Source of the DNA: Kaistia algarum
GTDB lineage: Bacteria; Pseudomonadota; Alphaproteobacteria; Rhizobiales; Kaistiaceae
Length of the DNA stretch: 64,000 nt
Direction: 5' to 3'
NCBI RefSeq assembly: GCF_026343945.1
Contig: NZ_JAPKNJ010000001.1
Coordinates: 1,922,001-1,986,000 of the forward strand
Each line of letters begins with the position of its first letter. Position 1 is the stretch's first letter. The notes under the pieces were generated by a model. It was not told the origin of the DNA, searched no databases, and worked only from the letters and a program-made list of their open reading frames with translations. The translations under genes and the position numbers were made by a program. Positions 45,494 through 54,308 of the stretch are shown here, one piece after another.

Positions 45494-46405
45494 ATGGCCG
45501 ATTTCGAGATCGCCAACGCGGCGCTCCGTCTCGCGGTCACGACCACCGGAGGCTCGGTCTGGCGCTTCGCCACCTCCGCCGGCGAGCCGCTCTTTCGCGC
45601 CCCGCCGGCCGGACCGGACAGGGCTCCCCTCGCCTCCGGCTGTTTTCCGCTGGTGCCGTTCGGCAACCGCGTCCGCGACAATCGCTTCTCATTCGAGGGG
45701 CGCGATTACGCATTCGAGCCGAACATGGACTGGGACCGTCACTATCTCCATGGCGACGGCTGGACCGGCGAATGGGAAGCTGCCGAGGTAACACCAACCT
45801 CGCTTGCCCTCCGCTATCGCCACGCAGGCGGCGGTACACCCTATCGCTACGAGGCAGAGCAGCTCTTCTCCCTCGACGGCTCGACGCTGACCACATCCCT
45901 CTCGATCACCAATCGGGGGCCGCTTGCCCTGCCGTTCGGCCTCGGTTGGCACCCCTATTTCCCGTTGACGCCACAGACATCCCTCAAGGCGTCCGCTTCG
46001 CACTACTGGGACGAGGACGAAAGCTGGCTGCCGACAACACGCCATCCCGTCGGCGGCGCGATCGACTTCTCGTCCCCCGCGCCCCTTCCGCGGCGATGGG
46101 TCAACACCCTGTTCGAGGGCTGGAACGGCGAGGCCGAGATCATCTGGCCGGAGCGCGGGCTGGCGCTCGCGATCGCCGCCGATCCGGTCTTCTCGCGCTA
46201 TCTCGTCTTCGTCTCCGATCCCGCTTTCGACCCGGGCTATGATTACGACTTCTTCTGCTTCGAGCCGATGAGCCACAGCGCCGATGCCCATCATACGGAC
46301 GATGGCGGACTGATTCGGCTGGAGCCCGGCCAGAGTTTTTCCGGCACCGTCCGCTACAGTTGCAGCCATCACGGCGCGCCGACCCAACAGGATCCTTCGC
46401 GATGA
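45494..46405 (+). CDS. Aldose 1-epimerase family protein
   Basis: A 303-residue galactose-mutarotase-like enzyme. Conserved landmarks include GCFPLVPFGNRVRDNRF, HYLHGDGW (catalytic His region), FGLGWHPYFPL (second His) and FCFEPMSHSAD (the Glu general base). It interconverts alpha and beta anomers of an aldose, helping the dehydrogenase or lactone route. It starts four nt after the dehydrogenase stop and overlaps the permease start (ATGA), so it is in the same operon. Confidence 0.9.
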   Translation: MADFEIANAALRLAVTTTGGSVWRFATSAGEPLFRAPPAGPDRAPLASGCFPLVPFGNRVRDNRFSFEGRDYAFEPNMDWDRHYLHGDGWTGEWEAAEVTPTSLALRYRHAGGGTPYRYEAEQLFSLDGSTLTTSLSITNRGPLALPFGLGWHPYFPLTPQTSLKASASHYWDEDESWLPTTRHPVGGAIDFSSPAPLPRRWVNTLFEGWNGEAEIIWPERGLALAIAADPVFSRYLVFVSDPAFDPGYDYDFFCFEPMSHSADAHHTDDGGLIRLEPGQSFSGTVRYSCSHHGAPTQQDPSR

Positions 46406-47385
46406 CTGAAGCGCCTCCAACTTCCGGCCGACGCGGCAGCCGTCTCCTGTCGCTCGACATGAACGAGATCGGACTGATCGGCATCCTTCTGCTGCTTTAT
46501 TTCGGCTTCGGCCTGACCACGAATGGCTTCCTGTCGGCCAACAACCATCTCTCGCTGCTGCGGGACGCGGCCTCGATCGCCATCGCCGCCTGGGCGGTGA
46601 CGCTGATCATCATCGCCGGCGAGATCGACGTCAGCGTCGGGCCGATGGTGGCGTTCACCTCCGTGTGCCTCGCCTTCATGCTCAAAGCGGAAGTCAACGT
46701 CGTCGTCGCCATCGTCGCGGCGCTCGCGATCGGCGGAGCATTGGGAACCCTGGCGGGGTCGCTCAGAGCCTATTTCGGTATGCCGTCCTTCGTCGCGACG
46801 CTGGGCCTGTGGAGTGCGCTGCGCGGCATGTCGTTCTTCACGACCAATGCCCTGCCCGTGACCTTCAAGGACAATGCGCTGCTCGACGTGCTCGCGGACA
46901 ACATTCTCGGCATACCTGCCTCGGCCATCGTCATGCTGGTGCTGTTCGTCATCTTCGCCTTCATCAGCCGGAAGACCGCCTATGGCCGTTCGATCTATGC
47001 GATCGGCGGCAATGCGAGCGCCGCGGAGCTTTGCGGCATACCGGTCGCGCGGATCCGCGTCCTGATCTTCACGACGTCCGGCGTCATGGCGGCGCTGGCC
47101 GGCGTGCTGCTCACGGCCCGGCTCGGCTCCGGCAACGCCGGCACCGCCAATGGGCTCGAATTCGACGTGATCGCAGCCGTCGTCATCGGCGGCACGTCGC
47201 TGTCGGGCGGACGCGGCTCGCTGCTGGGAACGCTGCTCGGCGTCTTCGTGATCACGCTGATCGGCAACGGCCTGGTGCTGCGCGGCATCAATCCGTTCTT
47301 CCAGGAGGTCGTGCGCGGCGTGATCATCGTCGCCGCGGTGCTCGCCAACATCCTGATCGCGCGCTATCGCAAGCAGAGCGCCTGA
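46402..47385 (+). CDS. Sugar ABC transporter permease (RbsC-like)
   Basis: A 327-residue membrane permease of the ribose-type branched family. Many hydrophobic helices are visible (IGILLLLYFGFGLTT, SIAIAAWAVTLIIIAGEIDVSVGPMVAFTSVCLAFML, and so on). Family text includes GRSIYAIGGNASAAELCGI and GLEFDVIAAVVIGGTSLSGGRGS, the cytoplasmic coupling segment. It forms the pore of the importer with the RbsA-like ATPase downstream. Coupled to the epimerase by a 4-nt overlap. Confidence 0.92.
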   Translation: MTEAPPTSGRRGSRLLSLDMNEIGLIGILLLLYFGFGLTTNGFLSANNHLSLLRDAASIAIAAWAVTLIIIAGEIDVSVGPMVAFTSVCLAFMLKAEVNVVVAIVAALAIGGALGTLAGSLRAYFGMPSFVATLGLWSALRGMSFFTTNALPVTFKDNALLDVLADNILGIPASAIVMLVLFVIFAFISRKTAYGRSIYAIGGNASAAELCGIPVARIRVLIFTTSGVMAALAGVLLTARLGSGNAGTANGLEFDVIAAVVIGGTSLSGGRGSLLGTLLGVFVITLIGNGLVLRGINPFFQEVVRGVIIVAAVLANILIARYRKQSA

Positions 47386-47399
47386 CCGGAGGAGGTCCG

Positions 47400-48911
47400 A
47401 TGCCGACCGCAGAGAAAAGCGAGGCTCACCGGCCCGTTGCGCAGGTGCGCGGGGTCCGCAAGCAATATCCCGGCGTGCTGGCGCTTGACGATGTCGATTT
47501 CGAGGTCCGCCCAGGGGAGGTGAGGGCACTGCTCGGCAAGAACGGCGCCGGCAAGTCGACGCTGATCCGTCTCCTCACTGGCGCCGCCGTGCCCGACAGC
47601 GGCGAGGTCGTCATCGACGGACAGAAGCTGGGCGGCAGCGGCACGCAGCGGACGCTGGAGGCTTCCCGCCTCGGCGTGCGCGCCGTCTATCAGGAACTCA
47701 GCCTGATTCCGACGATGAGCATCGCCGAGAACCTCTTTCTTGGCCATTGGCCGAGCCGGGGCGGCGTGCTCGCCCATGACGAGATGGCCCGTCTCACCAC
47801 CGCGACGCTGGCCCGCCTCGGCCTCGACCTCGATCCGCGCCGCACGGTCGAGACGCTGAGCCCAGCGGAGCGCCAGCTCACCGAAATCTGCCGGGTCATG
47901 CTCGGCCATCCGAAGTTGGTGATCCTCGACGAGCCGACCAGTTCGCTGGCGGCGGCCGAGGTCGAGATGCTGTTCAAGGCCGTGCGCAGCCTCTCCGCTG
48001 AAGGCATCGCCGTCATCTATGTCAGCCATCGCATGAGTGAGATCCGCCAGATCGCGGAGGCGGCGACGGTGATGCGCGATGGCCGCATCGCGGCGACGGT
48101 CGACGTCGCCGGCGCGGTGACGTCCGAGATCGTCCGCCTCATGCTCGGCCATAGCGAGACGGAGGATCGGCCGGTCGGTGCCTCGGAGCGACGCGAAACC
48201 GTTCTCTCCGTTCGCGGCCTGACCATGGCCCCGAAGCTCGCCGGCATCGATTTCGACCTGGCTCGCGGTGAGGTCCTCGGCCTTGCCGGACTGCTCGGCT
48301 CCGGCCGCACCGAATTGCTCAAGGCCATTGCCGGCCTCGCCCCGGTGGATAGTGGCACCGTGACGCTCGACGCGGAGGACGTGACGGGGCGGCGCTACCG
48401 CGACATGGTGCGGCTCGGCATCGGCATGACGCCGGAAAGCCGCAAGGAGGACGGTATCGTGCCGCTGCTCGGCGTCGACGAGAACATCGTCGCCACCGAC
48501 TTCTCCAAGGTCACCGCGAACGGGATACTCTCCAGCGACAAGGTCGCCGCCGCCGCCGGCGAGATCATCCGCCGCATCGGGATCAAGGCGGCGCGGGCAT
48601 CGACGCCGATCGGCACGCTATCGGGCGGCAACCAGCAGAAGGTGGTGATCGGTCGCTGGATCTATGCCGGCAGCCGCATCCTCCTCCTGGACGAGCCGAC
48701 GCGCGGCGTCGATGTCGAGGCCAAGTCGCAGATCTATGCGATCATCCGGCAGCTCGCGGCCGAGGGAAAGAGCATCCTCTTCGTCTCCAGCGAGATCGAG
48801 GAACTGCCCAAGGTCTGCGACCGCGTGCTGGTGCTGAAGGACGGCGCGATCGCGCAGGAATTCGTGCCGCCCGAAATCGACGCCGACCGGCTGATGGCCG
48901 CCTGCCTCTGA
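47400..48911 (+). CDS. Sugar ABC transporter ATP-binding protein (RbsA-like, two cassettes)
   Basis: A 503-residue tandem ATPase. The first cassette has Walker A GKNGAGKS, signature LSPAERQ and Walker B LVILDEPTSSL. The second has a degenerate Walker A (GLLGSGRTEL), signature LSGGNQQK and ILLLDEPTRGVDV. This asymmetry is normal for sugar importers of the RbsA/MglA type. GGAGGAGG precedes the ATG at 47400. It completes the transporter with the periplasmic protein at 43386 and the permease at 46402. Confidence 0.93.
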   Translation: MPTAEKSEAHRPVAQVRGVRKQYPGVLALDDVDFEVRPGEVRALLGKNGAGKSTLIRLLTGAAVPDSGEVVIDGQKLGGSGTQRTLEASRLGVRAVYQELSLIPTMSIAENLFLGHWPSRGGVLAHDEMARLTTATLARLGLDLDPRRTVETLSPAERQLTEICRVMLGHPKLVILDEPTSSLAAAEVEMLFKAVRSLSAEGIAVIYVSHRMSEIRQIAEAATVMRDGRIAATVDVAGAVTSEIVRLMLGHSETEDRPVGASERRETVLSVRGLTMAPKLAGIDFDLARGEVLGLAGLLGSGRTELLKAIAGLAPVDSGTVTLDAEDVTGRRYRDMVRLGIGMTPESRKEDGIVPLLGVDENIVATDFSKVTANGILSSDKVAAAAGEIIRRIGIKAARASTPIGTLSGGNQQKVVIGRWIYAGSRILLLDEPTRGVDVEAKSQIYAIIRQLAAEGKSILFVSSEIEELPKVCDRVLVLKDGAIAQEFVPPEIDADRLMAACL

Positions 48912-48934
48912 CAGGCGCCGGGCTGGCCGTACGA

Positions 48935-50002
48935 TCAGGCCTCGGCCGCGACCGACGCTGACGGCATGTCTACGCCGAGGCGCGCGGCATGGCCGGCGAG
49001 CTTCAGCCAGTGCGCTTCGACGACCGGCACGCCCTCCGCCAGTGCTTTCCGGCGCTTGCGGGAGGCGCTGTCGCCCGGGACGCGCACCGGGCCGTTGTTC
49101 CACGGCGCGGGCGGATTGGTCCGGCAAGCTTCAGCCGTCCAGTCCGACTGCTCGGCGAAGGCGCCAAAGCCTGCGAAAAAGGCCGGGTCGATCACCTGAA
49201 GGAAGGCGCTTTGCGCCAGCGGTCCCGGCGCCGTATTGGCGCGCCCCTTGCCCGAGAGGCCCTGGCCCAGCAGGTCGACCATAAGCGCCAGCCCATAGCC
49301 CTTGTGGCCCTTCAGCGCGCCGCCCAGCGGCATCATCGACCCGCCGCGCTCGGTGATTTCGCGCGGATCGTCGGTCGGCTCACCCTCCGCCGTCAGTCCC
49401 CAGGCCTCGGGATAGAGTTCCCCGCGCTTGGCGAGGAGCTGAGTGGTCGTCGTGGTGGTGATGGAACAGGACACGTCGACAAGGATCGGGTCGCCCGAGG
49501 TCGGGAAGCCCATGGCCAGCGGATTCGGGGTCAGCAGCGGCTTTGTGCCGCCAAAAGGAGCCACGCGCGCCGCCGCCGGGTTCGACACGGAGATCTGCAC
49601 GATCAGCCCGCGATCCGTCACCTTGCGCATGTACGCCGACAGGGCGCAGGTGTGGTGGCTGTTGCGGATCGCCGCCCCGACGATGCCGTGATCGGCAACG
49701 CGCTCGCACGCCTGGTCAAGCGCCCGGGTCAGCAGCCATGCGCCCGGCAGGAGCCGTCCGTCCCAGACGAAGGCCGATCCCTTGTCGGCCACGACGTCGA
49801 AGCTGCCCTTGCCATTCAGGCTGCCATCGGCCAGTTGCTCCAGATACCACGGCATCAGCTGGAGGCCATGGGTATCGTGGCCGATCATGTCGCCCTCGAC
49901 CAGCACTTCGGCTGTGACGGCGGCCTTGTCGTCCTCCATCCCCGCGCACACCAGAAGGTTACGGGCGAAGGCGATCAGGACCGGGCGTTCGATCAGGGGC
50001 AT
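48935..50002 (-). CDS. Ldh2-family (malate/L-lactate/2,3-diketogulonate-type) oxidoreductase
   Basis: A 355-residue NAD(P)-dependent dehydrogenase of the Ldh_2 family, unrelated to classical lactate dehydrogenases. Markers are EGDMIGHDTHGLQLMPWYL near the N-terminus, IRNSHHTCALSAYM (catalytic His), GGTKPLLTPNPLAMGFPT and LKGHKGYGLALMVDLLGQGLSG. The ATG at 50002 is chosen because GGAG precedes it; two Mets upstream are possible. It lies 57 nt behind the binding-protein gene and likely reduces a keto-acid intermediate of locus 2. Confidence 0.88.
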   Translation of the reverse strand: MPLIERPVLIAFARNLLVCAGMEDDKAAVTAEVLVEGDMIGHDTHGLQLMPWYLEQLADGSLNGKGSFDVVADKGSAFVWDGRLLPGAWLLTRALDQACERVADHGIVGAAIRNSHHTCALSAYMRKVTDRGLIVQISVSNPAAARVAPFGGTKPLLTPNPLAMGFPTSGDPILVDVSCSITTTTTTQLLAKRGELYPEAWGLTAEGEPTDDPREITERGGSMMPLGGALKGHKGYGLALMVDLLGQGLSGKGRANTAPGPLAQSAFLQVIDPAFFAGFGAFAEQSDWTAEACRTNPPAPWNNGPVRVPGDSASRKRRKALAEGVPVVEAHWLKLAGHAARLGVDMPSASVAAEA

Positions 50003-50059
50003 GGAATTCTCCATCACACGGCAGGTTCGCGGGCCGGAGCCTCCGGCCCGCGAAGAGGA

Positions 50060-51580
50060 TCACTTGAACTCGATCTGCGAGAGCTGCAGTTCCGAGTTCG
50101 TTGCGATGGTCGGCTTGAAGTCCAGCCGCGGCGACACCCGGGTGAAGCCGACCATGTGGAACATGGGAATGTCGGCGATGTCCTGGGTGTTCACCTTGGC
50201 GAACAGCTCCTGCCACAGCTTCGTGCGCTCCTCGCCCGTCGCCGCGGTCGCCTTCGCGATCAGCGCGTCGACCTCGGGGTCGCGCAGCATGGAATGCGTC
50301 CCGGTCGAGGCATATTTGACGAAGGCCGTGAAGACGGGATCGCCGGTGGCATTGTCGTGTTGTGACTGGGTCAGCGTCGGGCCGGCATCCGCCACGAAGG
50401 GCGACACGAAGTAATTGTTCCAGACCGAGACGTCGTACATGTCGAGTTTGACGTTGAAACCGACGTCCTGAAGCATCGCCATGATGGCTTCCATCGCCTC
50501 GGTAGCATTGGGATATTGCCCGTTGCGGCCGATGATGCGGATCTGCGTGTCGACGGGCACACCGTCGGCCTTGGCTTCGGCGATCAGCGCCTTGGCCTTG
50601 GCGGGATCATAGGGCCAGACCGGCACGTCCTTGTTGTAACCGATGGTGGTTGGCACGACGAGATGCGTCGCGACCTGGGCCGAGGCAGGGAACAGCGTGC
50701 CGAGCATGGCCTGGCGGTCGATGGCAAGGTTGAGCGCCTCGCGGACGCGGCGGTCGTTCAGCGGCGCCGTGCGCGTGTCGATGCGCAGCGAGGTGGTCTC
50801 GGAGTTCGGATAGGAGATGTCCGTCTTCGGGTTGGTCGCGTCCTGCAGCGCGATCGAGGGCACGATGTCGGCCTCGCCCGTATCGACCATGGCGGCGGCC
50901 ACGGCGCTGTCGGAGCGGAACAGATAGGTCGCCTTCTCCACCTTCGGCTGGTCGCCCCAATAATTCGGGTTGCGCGTCAGCGTGATCGACTGGCCGACCT
51001 TCCAGTCGGAGAAGACATAGGGACCGGTGCCAACCGGGCTGCGCGTGAACTGGTCCGGGGGCGTTGCCGCGGCCGATTCCACCGGCATCACCGTCATCAG
51101 CAGCGGCAGGATCGGCTGCGCGGGATTCGTCGTGATGCGGATCGTGTGCTCGTCCGGAATCTCGAAGCTGAAATCGGTGCCACCGAAATATTTGCCGCCG
51201 GTCTCGCAGCTCAGCTCGGCCTTCTTGTTGCGCTCGATCGTGAATTGCACGTCCTTGGCAGTGAAGTCGCTGCCATCATGCCATTTGACGCCGGGGCGCA
51301 GCTTGAATTCCCAGGTGTCCGCGTCGATCTGCGACCATCCTGTAGCGAGGCGCGGCTTCAGTCCACCATTCACATAATCGAACTCGACGAGCATCTCGTT
51401 GACGTTTTCCGAGATGACGCGGCCGACATCCTGGCGCGCGGCCATGCAGGGCTCGACCACGTCCACCGTCTCGGCGAGGACTATCGTCACGTCGCGGCCG
51501 GCATCGGCGGCGAAGGCGGGCGCGAGGCCCATCGCCAGCATGGTGGTGGAAAGACAGATGGCTGTCCTCATCAGGTTCAT
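50060..51580 (-). CDS. Oligopeptide/opine-type ABC transporter substrate-binding protein (SBP family 5)
   Basis: A 506-residue periplasmic protein with signal peptide (CLSTTMLAMGLAPAFAADAG). Family markers are LRPGVKWHDGSDFTAKDVQFTIER, FTRSPVGTGPYVFSDWKVGQSITLTRNPNYWG and REALNLAIDRQAML. GGAGGGA lies upstream of the ATG. It should serve the Dpp-type permeases and ATPase at 57.9-61.4 kb, although it is separated from them by catabolic genes. The clustered dehydratases suggest that the cargo is a sugar acid or glycoside rather than a peptide. Confidence 0.9.
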   Translation of the reverse strand: MNLMRTAICLSTTMLAMGLAPAFAADAGRDVTIVLAETVDVVEPCMAARQDVGRVISENVNEMLVEFDYVNGGLKPRLATGWSQIDADTWEFKLRPGVKWHDGSDFTAKDVQFTIERNKKAELSCETGGKYFGGTDFSFEIPDEHTIRITTNPAQPILPLLMTVMPVESAAATPPDQFTRSPVGTGPYVFSDWKVGQSITLTRNPNYWGDQPKVEKATYLFRSDSAVAAAMVDTGEADIVPSIALQDATNPKTDISYPNSETTSLRIDTRTAPLNDRRVREALNLAIDRQAMLGTLFPASAQVATHLVVPTTIGYNKDVPVWPYDPAKAKALIAEAKADGVPVDTQIRIIGRNGQYPNATEAMEAIMAMLQDVGFNVKLDMYDVSVWNNYFVSPFVADAGPTLTQSQHDNATGDPVFTAFVKYASTGTHSMLRDPEVDALIAKATAATGEERTKLWQELFAKVNTQDIADIPMFHMVGFTRVSPRLDFKPTIATNSELQLSQIEFK

Positions 51581-51713
51581 TTTTCGGTTCCCTCCCTTTG
51601 CGCGCATCCAAGGCGCGATCTGCGGTCGCTGGCGATCCGACTCCTCAATCGGGACGGCGCTCACTCGGGCGCGCCGCTACCAGCCAACGCTTCACGAACT
51701 TATACACATGAAC

Positions 51714-51727
51714 ACTAATATTCCAGT
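51714..51727 (-). promoter_or_regulatory. Locus 2 operator motif, copy 1 (in front of the binding-protein gene)
   Basis: ACTAATATTCCAGT, flanked by GAAC/GTTC to form an imperfect 20-bp palindrome. It lies 134 nt upstream of the SBP start and just after the DapA-family stop. It matches 56095-56108 in 13 of 14 positions. Confidence 0.55.
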
Positions 51728-52633
51728 TCAATTTCTCACGAGGCCGGCATTCGCCAGGAATTCCTCAAGCCGCGCCTGCTGGTCGGCGCGGAGCGGCCAG
51801 GCGGAGGGCGGACGGGTCGGCCCGCAATCCTGTCCCATGGCGAGAAGCGCCGCCTTCACGGCCGAGACATTGGCGCCGTTCATCTCCGTGGCGCGGATTT
51901 CCTCGAAGGCGGCCATGCCGGCGATCAGGGCGCGGGCTCGTGGATAGTCGCCGGCCTCAAGGGCTGCATGGATCGCGAGCGACCGCTCCGGCCAGATGTT
52001 GATCAATCCCGAGGTGAAGCCGCGCGCGCCAACGGCATAGAGCGCCGGCGCCCAGATCTCGGCGAGGCCGCCGACGAAGATGATGCCGGGGTCGCAAGCG
52101 GCGATGGCCTCCGCCAGACGCATCGGGTTGGGGGTCGCCCATTTCACCCCGATCACGCCGGGAATGGCGCAGAGATCCGCGATCGCCGCCGTCCCGATGG
52201 CGTCATTGCGCAGATAGAGCATTACCGGCAGGCCGTCGCCCGCCGCGGCGACGCGGCGGACATATTCGGCGACGCCGCGCGGCGCCGCGAAGGGATCGGG
52301 CGGCTGGTGCACCATCAGTCCGGCCGCCCCGCCACGGGCGGCCGAGCGTGCCAGACGGCAGGCATCGCCGACCGAGCGCCCGACGCCGCAAAGGACCGGA
52401 GCGCGGCCGGCGACCAGATCGACGAGCGCGCTCGCCATGGTCTCGGCCTCCTCGATGGAGAGCGCATAGAACTCGCCGGTATTGCCGTTTGCGACCGGCA
52501 CATGCAGCCCGGCCGCCAAGGCGCGCTCGACCAGGGGACGGAGCCGATCGGGTGCGACGTGGTCGTCGGCGTCGAAGGGCGTGACGAAGATGCCGGAAAT
52601 GCCCGTCAGCGCGGAATGGAGCCGCGCGCTCAT
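51728..52633 (-). CDS. Dihydrodipicolinate synthase/N-acetylneuraminate lyase family protein
   Basis: A 301-residue class I aldolase-fold enzyme. Landmarks are GISGIFVTPFDADDHVAPDRL, ANGNTGEFYALSIEEAE (the GNTGE phosphate/carboxylate loop), a Tyr in VMLYLRNDA and the Schiff-base Lys in GVIGVKWATPNPMRL. Members cleave or dehydrate 2-keto-3-deoxy sugar acids. Its start overlaps the paralogue upstream by 4 nt. Paired with the second DapA-like enzyme it may act as an aldolase (pyruvate plus aldehyde) or as a dehydratase. Confidence 0.87.
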   Translation of the reverse strand: MSARLHSALTGISGIFVTPFDADDHVAPDRLRPLVERALAAGLHVPVANGNTGEFYALSIEEAETMASALVDLVAGRAPVLCGVGRSVGDACRLARSAARGGAAGLMVHQPPDPFAAPRGVAEYVRRVAAAGDGLPVMLYLRNDAIGTAAIADLCAIPGVIGVKWATPNPMRLAEAIAACDPGIIFVGGLAEIWAPALYAVGARGFTSGLINIWPERSLAIHAALEAGDYPRARALIAGMAAFEEIRATEMNGANVSAVKAALLAMGQDCGPTRPPSAWPLRADQQARLEEFLANAGLVRN

Positions 52634-53535
52634 GTCGCTGTCGCGATCAATGCCTGCATCATCGCAACCTCCTCCTCGTTCAGATCGACCAGCGGCGCGC
52701 GGACCGGGCCGGCATCGAAGCCGCGCAGGCGCACGCCGGCCTTGATGGCGGAAACCGCATAGCCGGCCTGGCGGTCGCGGATGCGGGCGAAGGGATAGTA
52801 GAAGTCGCGCAGCATCGTCTCGCAGGCCACATCGTCGCCCGCGCTGAGGGCGCGATGGAAGGCGAGGGCGGTCTCGGGCACGAAATTGAACACCGCCGAG
52901 GAATAGGTGGGCATTCCCGCCCCCTTATAGGCCTGCGCGAACAGTTCATGCGTGGGCATGCCACCGATATAGGAGAGGCGGTCGCCCAACTGGATCGTGA
53001 CGCGGCGGACGGTGTCGATGTCGCCCGTGCCGTCCTTGAAGCCGATCAGATTGGGGCATTCATCGGCAAGCCGCGCCAATTGCTCGGCCGAGACGCGCGC
53101 CTGGCCGCGATTATAAACGATCACGCCCATCCGCGTGGCATGGCATACTGCGCGGATGCGAGCAGCGATGCCTTCGGGCGGCGCCTCGGTCAGATAATGC
53201 GGCAGGAGCAGGATGCCGTCGCCGCCTGCCGCCTCGATATCGCGAGCCAGGTCGCAAGCGATGCGCGTGCCATAGCCGCAACCGGCGATGACCGGCGCGC
53301 TGCCCGCGACGGCGCGAGCGGTGCGCACGACATCGACCACTTCGGCTGGCGTGAGCGAGAACAGTTCCCCGGTACCGCCCGCGACGATCAGGCCCGCGAC
53401 GGGATAAGAGGACAGCCAATCGAGATGGGCCGCGAAGGGCTTCGGCGCGAAGCGGTCCTCGCCGTCGAAGGGCGTCACGGGGAAGGAGAGAAGGCCGTTG
53501 CGAAGGATATCGCGCAGTTCAGTGGGTGAGATCAT
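52630..53535 (-). CDS. 5-dehydro-4-deoxyglucarate dehydratase-like DapA-family enzyme
   Basis: A 301-residue protein with the opening LRNGLLSFPVTPFDGEDRF and HLDWLSSYPVAGLIVAGGTGELFSLTPAEVVDVV, close in style to KdgD, which converts 5-dehydro-4-deoxy-D-glucarate to 2,5-dioxopentanoate with loss of water and CO2. The Schiff-base Lys lies in LIGFKDGTGDID and the Tyr in GVIVYNRGQ. A Met four codons upstream (53547) is also possible. It sits in a run of sugar-acid genes, with the RraA-like gene just upstream. Pentonate 2-keto-3-deoxy dehydratases of this fold are an alternative. Confidence 0.83.
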   Translation of the reverse strand: MISPTELRDILRNGLLSFPVTPFDGEDRFAPKPFAAHLDWLSSYPVAGLIVAGGTGELFSLTPAEVVDVVRTARAVAGSAPVIAGCGYGTRIACDLARDIEAAGGDGILLLPHYLTEAPPEGIAARIRAVCHATRMGVIVYNRGQARVSAEQLARLADECPNLIGFKDGTGDIDTVRRVTIQLGDRLSYIGGMPTHELFAQAYKGAGMPTYSSAVFNFVPETALAFHRALSAGDDVACETMLRDFYYPFARIRDRQAGYAVSAIKAGVRLRGFDAGPVRAPLVDLNEEEVAMMQALIATAT

Positions 53536-53574
53536 CGGGCTTTCCACGGTCAGCGATCCAGGCAGCGGTTGGGG

Positions 53575-54300
53575 TCAGCGTCCGGTCCGGCCGCGCCAGG
53601 CCTCATATTTCTTCTGATTTTCCTCACGCGTGCTCGGATAGAGCCCGATGATCGAGGCTCCCGACTGGACTTCCTCGAGCACGAACGCTTCGAAGCTCTC
53701 CATGCCGGTGCATTCATCGGCGATCTCGTCGGCCAGATGGGCGGGGATCACCATCACCCCGTCCTTGTCGCCCAGCATCACATCGCCCGGAAACACCGCG
53801 ACGTCGCCGCAGGCGATGGGAACATTGATATCCAGCGCCTCGTGCAGCGTCAGATTGGTGGGCGCCGAGGGCCGGGCGAAATAGGCGGGCATGTCCAGCT
53901 TGCCGATGCCCTCCGCGTCGCGGAAGCCGGAATCCGACACGACGCCCGCCGCCCCGCGCAGCGCGAGGCGGGTGATCAGGATCGAGCCGGCGGTCGCCGC
54001 CCGCGCATCCTTGCGCCCGTCCATCACCAGCACCCAGCCGGGCGGGCAGGTCTCGATAGCGACACGCTGAGGATGGTCGGGGTTGCGGAAGACGCTGATG
54101 GGGTTGCGGTCCTCGCGCGCCGGGATGTAGCGCAGCGTGAAAGCCTGCCCGACCATCGTCGCCTCCTTCGGCGAGACGGGGACGACGCCCTGGACGAACT
54201 GGTTGCGAAGGCCGCGCTTGAAGAGCGCCGTGGCGACCGAGGCCGTCGAGACCCCCTTCAGCTTGGCGCGGGTTGCGTCGGAAAGCAGATAGTCGGTCAT
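53575..54300 (-). CDS. RraA-like family protein
   Basis: A 241-residue protein of the RraA/HMG aldolase fold. It has VSTASVATALFKRGLRNQFVQGV, the active-site loop of the family in GDKDGVMVIPAHLADEI, and VVSDSGFRDAEGI (metal/Arg region). Members include 4-hydroxy-4-methyl-2-oxoglutarate aldolase/oxaloacetate decarboxylase and the RNase E inhibitor RraA. RraA-like genes are common within sugar-acid operons of Rhizobiales, where they probably act on a keto acid. It is placed 39 nt upstream of the kdgD-like gene. Confidence 0.83.
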   Translation of the reverse strand: MTDYLLSDATRAKLKGVSTASVATALFKRGLRNQFVQGVVPVSPKEATMVGQAFTLRYIPAREDRNPISVFRNPDHPQRVAIETCPPGWVLVMDGRKDARAATAGSILITRLALRGAAGVVSDSGFRDAEGIGKLDMPAYFARPSAPTNLTLHEALDINVPIACGDVAVFPGDVMLGDKDGVMVIPAHLADEIADECTGMESFEAFVLEEVQSGASIIGLYPSTREENQKKYEAWRGRTGR

Positions 54301-54308
54301 CTCTCGCC